Shown piece after piece: positions 56,929-64,000 of a stretch of 64,000 bases of DNA (positions are counted from its first letter, which is position 1; the number at the start of each line of letters is the position of its first letter). This DNA comes from Nonomuraea fuscirosea. Lineage in GTDB: Bacteria > Actinomycetota > Actinomycetes > Streptosporangiales > Streptosporangiaceae. The stretch lies in the NCBI RefSeq assembly GCF_003001935.1, contig NZ_PVNG01000005.1:434001-498000 (forward strand), in the 5' to 3' direction. The notes under the pieces were generated by a model that had not been told where the DNA came from, did no database searches, and was given only the letters and a program-made list of their open reading frames with translations. Both the position numbers and the translations under genes were made by a program.

Positions 56929-59070
56929 ATGATCCATTCTGCGACCTCCGGTGAGGCTCAGGAACGCAGGCTCGCCGCGATCGCAGCCGCCTCGGCGACG
57001 GCGTTCCGGCACCACGCCTATCAGCAGGTGCGAGCCGAGGACGTGGCCGAACTGGTGCGCCTGTCCAGAAAGGGGGAAAAGGGCAAGGCCCGTAGCGCGG
57101 TGTGGCTCTACAACGAAGTCCGCAGCCGCCGGGTACTGGTTGCCCTGGCGCTCAAGCACGCGTTCGAGGAGTTCGCCGACGACGACCCGGGGCCGGCGGA
57201 GTCACCTGAAACCGTCGCCGACGCCCAGTCCTTGATCGCCGCCACTCTCGTCCGGATCGCCGCTTTCAGCAAGGCGGAGCGGTTTCTTGTCGGTCAGGTC
57301 AGGCTCGGCATCGGCGACATCTCCACCTCGGAGAAACGGTCGACCTCGCCGCAGAACAGCCCCGAGTGGCCGGACGGACCCTACGGGGAGGTCGCGGCGT
57401 CTGGCTGGGAGGGCCGTGTGACCGCGTACGCGCAGTATCTCGCCCCTCGCATCGAGACTGCGGTGTCGACGGTCGCCGTGCCCCCGGCGGGCTGGGCGCG
57501 CGGAAGCGCGGAGCGGCTGTCCGAGCTCGCCTTCCGCGCCCTGTCCGACGACGCCGAAGGGGCCACCGAGCGGCAGGCGGACGCGCTCGCCGCGTACTGG
57601 TTCGAGCGCGACGTCGTAACGCTGGCCGGGGGGTGGGCGAACGCGTTGCGCACCACCGAGCGCGCCGCCGCGCTCGCACTCCACGACGGAGCGGGGCCCA
57701 GGATCAGAATGGCCGCCCTGGAGCAGGTCCTGCGGATCCTCATCGACGGCACACCGCTCACCGCACGGGCGATCCAGGTAGCGGCGGAGCTGGCCCAGCT
57801 GCTGGAAGCGCTGGCAGGAGACGGCAGGTCGGTGGACGATCTGCGCCTGCTCTGCGACATCGAGAGCCGGCGCGGGCTGCTCCTGTTGCGGCTCGGCGAC
57901 CCGGCGGGTGCCGTCGCACGGCTGGAGCGCTCGCGCGAGGTGGCCGCCCAGTTGCCCGACGAGCAGGAGGCCGAGTCCTACATGGCACGGGTCGACCACA
58001 ACATCGCCGACGCCCTGATCGCCATGGACCGCCCGGCGGAGGCCGCCCTCCTGCTGGGAAAAGTGGCGGCGACGCGGGCAAAGGGCGTGTCCAGAGAAGG
58101 GGTGAGCCCGCGATGGCGCCGGCTCACGCTCACCCGCCAAGCCGCGGTCAGGGCGGCGACCAGGTCGGGACGAGTGATCCGCGGTGTGCTGCTGGCGGAG
58201 GAAGTGCTGCGCGACCGCGTTCAGCGACTCGGCGCCGGCAATGTGAACACCGCGTCGGCGCGGATTACCCTCGCCGAGGCGCTGCTCGCGGCGGGCGACC
58301 CCATTCACGCGCGTCGGCACCTGCTTGAAGCCATGAGCTGCCGGGCGCAGTACCTTCCGTCCGACGGCTACTGGCGTCAGTACGACAACGTGCGGCTGGC
58401 CGAGATCGAACTGGCCGCCGGCTTCCCCGCGCTGGCTATCAGCACGCTCACCGGCTCGGCGGTCAGCACGCCGTGGTTCAAGCAGCGGGTCTCGGAGCGG
58501 CTGGCCCAGGAGGCCGCGATCCTGCACGCCGAGGCATTGACAGCCGACGGCGCTGCCGGGGCGGCGCTCGATCTGCTCGGCCGCTTCTCTCCAGGCGATC
58601 GGGGAGCCTCCCGGGCCAGGGCCGAGGCGCTGCTGTCGCTCGGCCGCGCGGACGAGGCCGCCGCCGTCCTGGAGTCCCTGACCGAGATCGAGCGCGGCCT
58701 CGGCGACGACTCACCCGGTCTGGCCCGTACCTTGCTGCTGGCGACTCGCGCCGCTGATGCCCGCGGCCGGGCCGACGAGAGCGAGGCCTTCTCCGCCGCG
58801 CTGGAAGCGATGGCCGGCCCCGCACTGGACGCTCAGCACCCGGCCGTGCTGGCGGGACGGATGGCCACCGCGACGCGGCGAGCCCAGGCCGGCCTGGCCG
58901 ATGAGGTCCCGGCGCTGCTTGCGCCGCTGCTCTCACGCACGCCGCTCGAGCACGCGCGCCCCGCACTGGCCGAGGGCCACCCGTTGCTGGCCGAGGCCAG
59001 AGCGCTCGCCGCCCGCCTCGGCACCTCGGTCCCCGCAGGCGCCCCCGAGCAGCTCTGGGAAGACCTCTGA
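56929..59070 (+). CDS. HTH-TPR protein (TetR-like N-terminus fused to TPR repeats)
   Basis: A 713-residue protein. Residues about 10-75 look like a TetR-type HTH: AAIAAASATAFRHHAYQQVR, AEDVAELVRL, then WLYNEVRSRRVLVALAL, with a short basic insertion GEKGKA. From about 190 to the end the protein is made of helical hairpins of TPR type (for example GLLLLRLGDPAGAVARLERS, RAEALLSLGRADEAAAVLES). No ATPase motif is visible. The promoter is leaderless. It is divergent from the 2OG/HExxH operon and probably regulates it through the AACGATAG repeats. A TetR-HTH joined to TPRs is an uncommon combination. Confidence 0.75.
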   Translation: MIHSATSGEAQERRLAAIAAASATAFRHHAYQQVRAEDVAELVRLSRKGEKGKARSAVWLYNEVRSRRVLVALALKHAFEEFADDDPGPAESPETVADAQSLIAATLVRIAAFSKAERFLVGQVRLGIGDISTSEKRSTSPQNSPEWPDGPYGEVAASGWEGRVTAYAQYLAPRIETAVSTVAVPPAGWARGSAERLSELAFRALSDDAEGATERQADALAAYWFERDVVTLAGGWANALRTTERAAALALHDGAGPRIRMAALEQVLRILIDGTPLTARAIQVAAELAQLLEALAGDGRSVDDLRLLCDIESRRGLLLLRLGDPAGAVARLERSREVAAQLPDEQEAESYMARVDHNIADALIAMDRPAEAALLLGKVAATRAKGVSREGVSPRWRRLTLTRQAAVRAATRSGRVIRGVLLAEEVLRDRVQRLGAGNVNTASARITLAEALLAAGDPIHARRHLLEAMSCRAQYLPSDGYWRQYDNVRLAEIELAAGFPALAISTLTGSAVSTPWFKQRVSERLAQEAAILHAEALTADGAAGAALDLLGRFSPGDRGASRARAEALLSLGRADEAAAVLESLTEIERGLGDDSPGLARTLLLATRAADARGRADESEAFSAALEAMAGPALDAQHPAVLAGRMATATRRAQAGLADEVPALLAPLLSRTPLEHARPALAEGHPLLAEARALAARLGTSVPAGAPEQLWEDL

Positions 59071-59187
59071 GGACGATCGCGTCAGCGCCGATCAGACCGG
59101 CCGCGACCGGAGCGCGGATGGCAGGACAGGCGGTGGTAGGCGATGCCGCGCCTGGGCAGGCTCGTCGATCGGTGCGACGATGGTCGG

Positions 59188-60267
59188 ATGGCAGCTGCGA
59201 TCCGGCACGCTGATCTGGTCGCGGAGCTGAGAACAGTACGCGAGCGAGGGTTGCTCAGGCTCCGCCGCACGCCGCTCCCCGCCTTGACCGCCGCGGTCGA
59301 GGCACTCGGCCCACCGATCGACGCCGAGCTGGTCCCGTCCTCGATCGCGTCCCTGCTCGACCAGGTCGTCAACGGCATGGAGGACGGCACGCTGGCGACG
59401 GCGTGCGCGTACACGTTCGGGGTCATCGCCGGCACCCGCGACTGGCCGGCGCAGAGCCGCAGGCGGCGGGCGGCGGAGGTGTACGCCGTGTCGCCAGAGC
59501 GCTTCCGAAAGCACCACGAGCGGATGATCATCGAGTATGTCGCTGAGGAGATCTTGCGCCTGGGCGACGCACGGACCCACCTGTCGCCGGCCGAGGGCCT
59601 GCCCTTAGGGGCCCACCGCCGGTTGCTCCTGGGTCAGCCCGGACACGAACGGCACGTGACCGTCTGCCGCATGCCGGTGCAGGCGCTGCGCGACATGGAC
59701 ATCCTGGTCTCCTCCGAGAACGTGTACCTGGAGATGTCGAAGATCTTCAAATCGTCCCTGTCGGCCAGCCTGCGCGCCGCCGCCGCGCGCAGGAACGACG
59801 CCGGCGAGCTGATCGACGACGTCTTACAGCGAGAGTTGCGCCTCTGGTCACGCGAGCACGGCCGGGAAGGACTGGCCGTCGCGCCGGGCACCGTGGTCCC
59901 CACTTCTCCGGGAGAGCTCGCACGCATCGGTGTCAGGCGCATCTACCACGCGGCGACGGCGATCCCGCGTACGCAAACGAACGACTACGACGTCGAGCCC
60001 ACCGGCGTGGTACGGGCGGTCGGCAACGCGTTTCAGCTGGCCGGGCAGGAACGCGACAGGTACGCACCGTCCCTCCGATCGATCTGCTTCCCGCTGTTCG
60101 GCGCTGGCCGCGGCGGCCTGGACCCCGAGACGAGCTTCGCCTACCTGTGGGCGGGACTCGAACCTCAGTTGTCGGACACCTGGGAGGTGTACCTGCTGAC
60201 GCGCAGCACAAGGGGTTGCGTGGCGGTATTGCGCTCGCTGTCGGATCTCGGCGCGCGGCCGACCTGA
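59188..60267 (+). CDS. Macro-domain protein with actinobacterial N-terminal helical domain
   Basis: A 359-residue protein. The N-terminal half (about 1-125) is helical, with LVAELRTVRERGLLRLRRTP and a later RRRAAEVYAVSPERFRKHHE, a module found in front of diverse domains in actinobacteria. The C-terminal half (about 165-330) reads as a macro domain: DILVSSENVYLEMSKIF, GVRRIYHAATAIP and SICFPLFGAGRGGLDPETS, i.e. the ADP-ribose pocket. It may bind or remove ADP-ribose from proteins or sense NAD metabolites. ATG 59188 was chosen over upstream starts because the domain begins there. It follows the HTH-TPR gene after 117 bp and could be its downstream partner. Confidence 0.75.
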   Translation: MAAAIRHADLVAELRTVRERGLLRLRRTPLPALTAAVEALGPPIDAELVPSSIASLLDQVVNGMEDGTLATACAYTFGVIAGTRDWPAQSRRRRAAEVYAVSPERFRKHHERMIIEYVAEEILRLGDARTHLSPAEGLPLGAHRRLLLGQPGHERHVTVCRMPVQALRDMDILVSSENVYLEMSKIFKSSLSASLRAAAARRNDAGELIDDVLQRELRLWSREHGREGLAVAPGTVVPTSPGELARIGVRRIYHAATAIPRTQTNDYDVEPTGVVRAVGNAFQLAGQERDRYAPSLRSICFPLFGAGRGGLDPETSFAYLWAGLEPQLSDTWEVYLLTRSTRGCVAVLRSLSDLGARPT

Positions 60268-60374
60268 TCGCGCACCGTATGAGCCGCCGACGCACTCGAC
60301 TCGGGCGAGCGAACGGTCGCCCGGCTCCATGATGAAGCGCCGGCCCCAGACCTGTCTCCGGTGAGCGACGCCTG

Positions 60375-61178
60375 TCAGGCCCCTCCGCGCGCTGGATCGC
60401 AGACGCAGCAGCGGTCAAAGGTGAAAGGTCGCTCGCAGGACTCCTTCCAGATGCCGGCGCTGTAAGGATCCTTGGACGCGGGGTTGATCAGCCGGGCGAT
60501 CACCAGCGCCACCACCGCGGCCGCGCCGTTCTCGATCAGGGCGGACGCTGCGCTCTGCACGTGTGCACCGGACACGAACAAGTCGTCCACCAGCAAGACT
60601 CGTGCCCTGTCCAGCCTGCCGGCCCGGGGCACCTGGAAGGCGTCGCGGTGGGAGTGGCGCGCGGCCAGCACGCGCGCGAACGTGGTGTCGGGCTCCAGCA
60701 GAAGGGGCTGCCACAGTCGTTTCAGTGCCGCTACCTTTCCCACGACCTGCCACATGATGTGGAAGGCCTTTCCTGGTGCCTCGGGATTGTTACTCGGGAT
60801 TGTGGCAACGAGTGTGAACGGCCCGCCTGCCAGCCCTTCGAGGCACTGGATATGCCGGTGGTAGAAGTGACTCAAGGCCGCAGCCAAGACGTCGGCCCGA
60901 TTCCGCCGTCCTCCGGCACCGCGGGGATCCGTCCTCCGGACGAGCAGGTCGTACAGCTGCGAGTTCTTGGTCATCAGCGAGATCGGCACCACCTGCTGGG
61001 TGTGGCCATACAGGTTCTTCGTGGTGCACTTGCAGCTCACGCAGATGCCCCAGGGGCCGCCGGTGTCACCGACGTTGTTCGGACCGGAGTGGCAGATCCG
61101 GCACACGCCCGGCCGTGTCGGAGGAACCGGGCGGAACCATGGCAGAAATTCACGGATGAACGCCTCGGCGTCAGCCAT
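60375..61178 (-). CDS. ComF-like phosphoribosyltransferase with zinc ribbon
   Basis: A 267-residue protein. Four Cys (Cys26, Cys29, Cys46, Cys49) in CRIC and CVSC form a probable zinc ribbon, as in ComF and PRTases of that type. The PRPP-binding motif RVLLVDDLFVSGAHVQSA lies near residue 205. C-terminal Cys-rich CCVCDPARG ends the protein. It starts two bases after the DprA-like stop, so both are one operon. In competence, ComF and DprA cooperate in handling single-stranded DNA; in SLOG-PRTase pairs of conflict systems a nucleotide-based role has been proposed. Which applies here is open. Confidence 0.8.
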   Translation of the reverse strand: MADAEAFIREFLPWFRPVPPTRPGVCRICHSGPNNVGDTGGPWGICVSCKCTTKNLYGHTQQVVPISLMTKNSQLYDLLVRRTDPRGAGGRRNRADVLAAALSHFYHRHIQCLEGLAGGPFTLVATIPSNNPEAPGKAFHIMWQVVGKVAALKRLWQPLLLEPDTTFARVLAARHSHRDAFQVPRAGRLDRARVLLVDDLFVSGAHVQSAASALIENGAAAVVALVIARLINPASKDPYSAGIWKESCERPFTFDRCCVCDPARGGA

Positions 61179-61180
61179 GA

Positions 61181-62086
61181 TCAGCTGATGTTCGTTCCAG
61201 GGGTCATATCTACGAGATTGACCGCCTGCTTGGTCAGCTCGTCAATGTCCTGGACGACAGTCATGCCTCCCCGGAATCCCGCGCGAGCTGCCCACGGCTG
61301 TTCCTGGTGAAGCCGCTGAGACACGAACACGTATTTCCCCGTCTGCAGTCCCTGCTCGACATGGGCGGCGGACGTCCCACCGTCAACCCCGTCCACCACA
61401 TACAGGCAGTCCGCCAACCCGCAGGTCACAATGCGGGCGAGCGCGACGGTCCGGCCTGTCGGGGCAGCATCAGGCCAGAACGCGGAGACGACCGCACCAC
61501 GGTCGGCTATCTTTTCAGCCACACTGGCGTACGCGCCGACGGCCTCCGGCGCAGCGATCCCGCCTGCGAGGACTGCGAGGGTGCGGCCGCCGACGTCAAG
61601 CGCGGCCTGATGAACGGCTACATCGAAAGGCGAGCACAGCGGCGCGACGATGGTGATGCCGGCCTGAGCCAAGGCATGGGCCGCGGCCGCCGCGTGGTCG
61701 GAGTCTTCCTCGCCTACCACGGCGACGGCCCGCCGGTCGCTGTGGTGAAGTTCACCGCGGAGCCACAGGAACGGCTGCCGATCGTAGGCCCACATCAGAT
61801 TGCCGGGGTAGGTATCGTCCAGCACGGTGACGAGTTGAACGCCACCGCTACGCATGGTGCCAATGAGGGCACGAGCCCAGACCAGGTCGTCGGACTTTAC
61901 GCGGGCTGCGACGGCGGCGGCGTGCGCCCGGTCGTCGGCGTCCCCGCTTAGGCAGCCGCCGTTCAGCAACTCCAGGGCACTGCCGGCATCGATGATCACG
62001 CGGGCGGTATAGAACCAGGGATTGTCTCCAGTGGTTTTGGTGAGGGCGAGAACAGCGGCTTGCTCGTCGATCGTGGTCATGATCAT
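61181..62086 (-). CDS. DprA/Smf-like protein of the SLOG superfamily
   Basis: A 301-residue protein from ATG 62086 (GTG 62131 and ATG 62080 are alternatives without better RBS). The sequence TYPGNLMWAYDRQPFLWLRG followed by a Rossmann-like region (AVAVVGEEDSDHAAAAAHAL, HQAALDVGGRTLAVLAGG) is the DprA core, where Gly-rich loops bind ssDNA or a nucleotide. The first glycine-rich loop is altered: GEEDSD replaces the usual GSRxxS. The C-terminal winged helix of full DprA is missing. First gene of a two-gene operon with the PRTase. The organism's housekeeping dprA should lie elsewhere. Confidence 0.8.
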   Translation of the reverse strand: MIMTTIDEQAAVLALTKTTGDNPWFYTARVIIDAGSALELLNGGCLSGDADDRAHAAAVAARVKSDDLVWARALIGTMRSGGVQLVTVLDDTYPGNLMWAYDRQPFLWLRGELHHSDRRAVAVVGEEDSDHAAAAAHALAQAGITIVAPLCSPFDVAVHQAALDVGGRTLAVLAGGIAAPEAVGAYASVAEKIADRGAVVSAFWPDAAPTGRTVALARIVTCGLADCLYVVDGVDGGTSAAHVEQGLQTGKYVFVSQRLHQEQPWAARAGFRGGMTVVQDIDELTKQAVNLVDMTPGTNIS

Positions 62087-62274
62087 CACCGTCTCGAACG
62101 TGGATTCGGTTGCGAACGTACGCTCCGACACCGACAGAAGGCGGCGACGGGATGCGTGGTTCCCAGAGCCTCATCGTGCCGGGACGAACAGGCCGACACG
62201 CCGTGGGCAGCCAGACCTGACTATGCAGTGATTCGTCTCACCGCTGTTCGTCGGCGCCGCCCCCGGCCCTCCAT

Positions 62275-63665
62275 TTACTCCAGGGCGTCGAGGTGGGCCA
62301 GGCGCTCGTGCAGCCGTGCTGCCGCGCGTACGCGCGCAACTCCGTCATCGTGAGCGACCTGGTCTCCAACTGGACGGCCAGCGCGTCGGTCTTCTCCGCG
62401 AACTGTGCCTGCGTGCGCACCTCACGCTGCCGGGCCATGCCGAGGGCCCGCTCGCAGGCTGCCCGTCGCGCAGCTTCTCGTCCTCGCACCACAGCTGCAA
62501 AAGTGGTTGCTGTGCAGTTGGAACGCCCCAACCCGGCTCAGCCGCAGCTTCCACCCCGCGCCGAACGCCGCAGCCGGCAGCACCACCCTCCGTACGAAGC
62601 CCGCCGCAGGGACCCGTGGCCGAGCCCGTTGCCCGCCAGCCACTCTTCCCACAGCCGACGCTCATCGAGCCGGGTCTCCGACTCCACCCGCGCCTCGGGT
62701 ACCTCGGCGAGTATCGCCTCCAGGAAGGCGTCCCGCCCCGGGCCCGCCGCCATATACCCCAGCAGCCGCCCGTCGTCGATCTCGATCACGTAAGACGGCA
62801 AGTATGCCTCCTGCGAGCGCAGGTCCTGGAGTGCCCGCAATTGCGCGGGCAGGGTGTAGGCCGCCCGGTCCGGCCGAGCCGCCAGCTCCGCCACCATCCC
62901 GCTCCTGAAAGGAGGCGCCGGCGAACAGCGGCCGGAACACCGTCCCGTCCTCCTTGCCGACGACGGGCACTTCGAGCACGCTGATCGAGCCGTCGTAGTG
63001 GGAGCGCGGCAGCGGGCGGCCCGTGAACCGCTCGAACAGCAGCCTCCTGCGGCTCTCCTTGTGCAACGCGTACCGGATGCCTTCGCGGTGCGAGCGCAGA
63101 CCAAGGTCGGTCAGGACGACCTTCTCACCGTCAACCCGCACGTGACCCATGACGGACAGGAAGTGCAGACAACGTTCAACGAGCAAGCGGTCCAGGCCGA
63201 AGAACGCGCTCAGCTCGGCCACCGTGCCGACCCCGCCGTCAGCCACGGCCTCGACGAGGTAACAGTCGATCACCTCGTACGCCTGCTCCTCGTACAAATC
63301 GGCGGTCACCTCGACCTGCCACAGAGGCCACAGCACGGCGAACAGCCGCACAGGGCGGGTGCCGGGCCGAGCGACGGCGTGCTCGACCGCGCGCCGCGTG
63401 GCAGTACTCCGGGAACCTTGGCCAGCACCAGAAGCCCCCGCGACTCCAGGCAAGGTGGCGGGTGAGGGACCTTTCCACGCCGCTCCTGGTAGATGTCAGC
63501 GACCGTAAACAGGAGAATCCCAGCGTGCGGGTACCTGCTCAACATGTCGGACCTGGCGAGACCGCCGTCCACAATGACGATAGCCCCGACCTCTCGCCAG
63601 GGCACGTTGAGCCCGGCACGGTGATCATGGCGACGATGGACAGGTGTCGCCACGATGGCGGCCAC
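62275..63665 (-). pseudogene. Multiply frameshifted gene with winged-helix-like N-terminal part
   Basis: Continuous homologous-looking protein sequence can be followed only by switching frame at least five times: LFAVLWPLWQVEVTADLYEE to FRPLFAGASF, then VAELAARPDRAAYTLPAQLR to EWLAGNGLGHG, then FVRRVVLPAAAFGAGWKL, LQLWCEDEKLRDG, RALGMARQREVRTQAQF, and a last LHERLAHLDALE before TAA at 62275. The first break is one extra T in CCTTTCAGG near 62906. A further stretch in another frame (PWREVGAIVIVDGGLARSDM) is at 63480-63600. A wHTH-like segment (VAELSAFFGLDRLLVERCL) is near the start. So many shifts in about 1.2 kb indicate a decayed gene, not sequencing error. Confidence 0.75.
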
Positions 63666-63731
63666 GAGGATCCCAGCACGTCCCTACACAGGCTGCCGTT
63701 GACGGTTCCGGGTTCGCCGAAGGTGGAGGGG

Positions 63732-64000
63732 TCAGCGCTTGGTGCGGGCGTCGAAGTACGGGTAGATGTTCTCGTTCTTGCCTACCTTGATCAGGGTCTC
63801 GACGGTCCGGCCCGTGAGGTCGACGACGCCGAAGCCGTCGCGGACGGGGGCGAGCAGGTGCTTCTCGTCGTACCAGCCGAGCACCGGGAGCCGGTCAGCC
63901 ACCTTGATCCGGGTGACGGCCTTGCCGGTGGCGGAGTCCCAGACGCAGGCGGCCCGCTCCAGCGCGGTGCACGCGGTGACGAAGCGGCGCCAGATCCCAG
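63732..64000 (-). CDS. C-terminus of a beta-propeller-like protein (5' end outside window)
   Basis: The last 89 residues of a protein reading leftward, stop at 63732. It contains repeated blades such as VWDSATGKAVTRIKV, VLGWYDEKHLLAP and GFGVVDLTGRTVETLIKV, typical of WD40/PQQ-type propellers. Almost every codon ends in G or C. No enzymatic motif is in the visible part. In actinomycetes such C-terminal propellers are often attached to serine/threonine kinases or lipoproteins, but the rest of the gene is needed to tell. Confidence 0.75.
   Translation of the reverse strand, partial: GIWRRFVTACTALERAACVWDSATGKAVTRIKVADRLPVLGWYDEKHLLAPVRDGFGVVDLTGRTVETLIKVGKNENIYPYFDARTKR

Overview
The window is high-GC DNA (roughly 70%) with strong G/C preference at third codon positions, frequent GTG starts and many 4-bp ATGA/GTGA gene overlaps. 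With the gene families present (MmyB-type regulators, MbtH, F420-type reductase, TPR-CHAT proteins) this points to a filamentous actinomycete, probably of the Streptosporangiales or a relative; the genus is inferred, not shown.

Left part (1-9.9 kb): an ABC exporter of MacB/FtsX type (partial permease and two ATPases), a TetR regulator divergent from a class A FAD monooxygenase with a palindrome over both putative -10 boxes, an orphan sensor histidine kinase, msrA, a second TetR divergent from a quinone-reductase-like enzyme, and a RIO-type kinase with a small upstream ORF. The promoter of the histidine kinase and the region between the second TetR and the quinone reductase carry nearly the same GGAC-N6-GTCC element.

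NRPS cluster (10-25.4 kb, minus strand): acyl-AMP ligase, C-A-T-C-A-T synthetase, C-A-T-TE-MFS synthetase, MbtH protein, free-standing carrier protein and free-standing condensation protein. Specificity pockets read by eye suggest Gly, then a basic residue (probably Lys), then Ser, so a small N-acyl tripeptide is the simplest product. The TE has Cys at the nucleophile position and is fused to an exporter.

Middle (25.6-31.2 kb): a membrane-anchored hypothetical protein, an F420/NADP-type reductase with a divergent AraC regulator, a decayed SDR/MerR pair, an MmyB-type regulator, a metallo-beta-lactamase-fold hydrolase and a remnant of a secreted protein.

Conflict/defence island (31.7-53.9 kb): an antitoxin plus RES-domain toxin pair converges on an 11-gene minus-strand operon with almost no intergenic DNA. 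In transcription order it encodes a DUF4407 membrane protein, a radical SAM protein, a coiled-coil protein, a double AAA+ ATPase, a zinc-ribbon/vWA-like protein, a P-loop GTPase, a GAP1-like protein, an Hsp70/actin-fold protein, a second coiled-coil protein and two large TPR-CHAT proteases. I read it as an NTP-controlled biological conflict system with caspase-like effectors. It is the most interesting content of the window.

Right part (54-64 kb): an AT-rich regulatory region; a two-gene operon of an HExxH protein and a 2OG-Fe(II) dioxygenase, with a possible small downstream ORF; a divergent, probably leaderless HTH-TPR regulator; a macro-domain protein; a ComF-like phosphoribosyltransferase coupled to a DprA-like SLOG protein; a multiply frameshifted pseudogene; and the C-terminus of a beta-propeller-like protein at the right edge. 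No tRNA, rRNA, CRISPR array, intact insertion sequence or attachment site was recognised.
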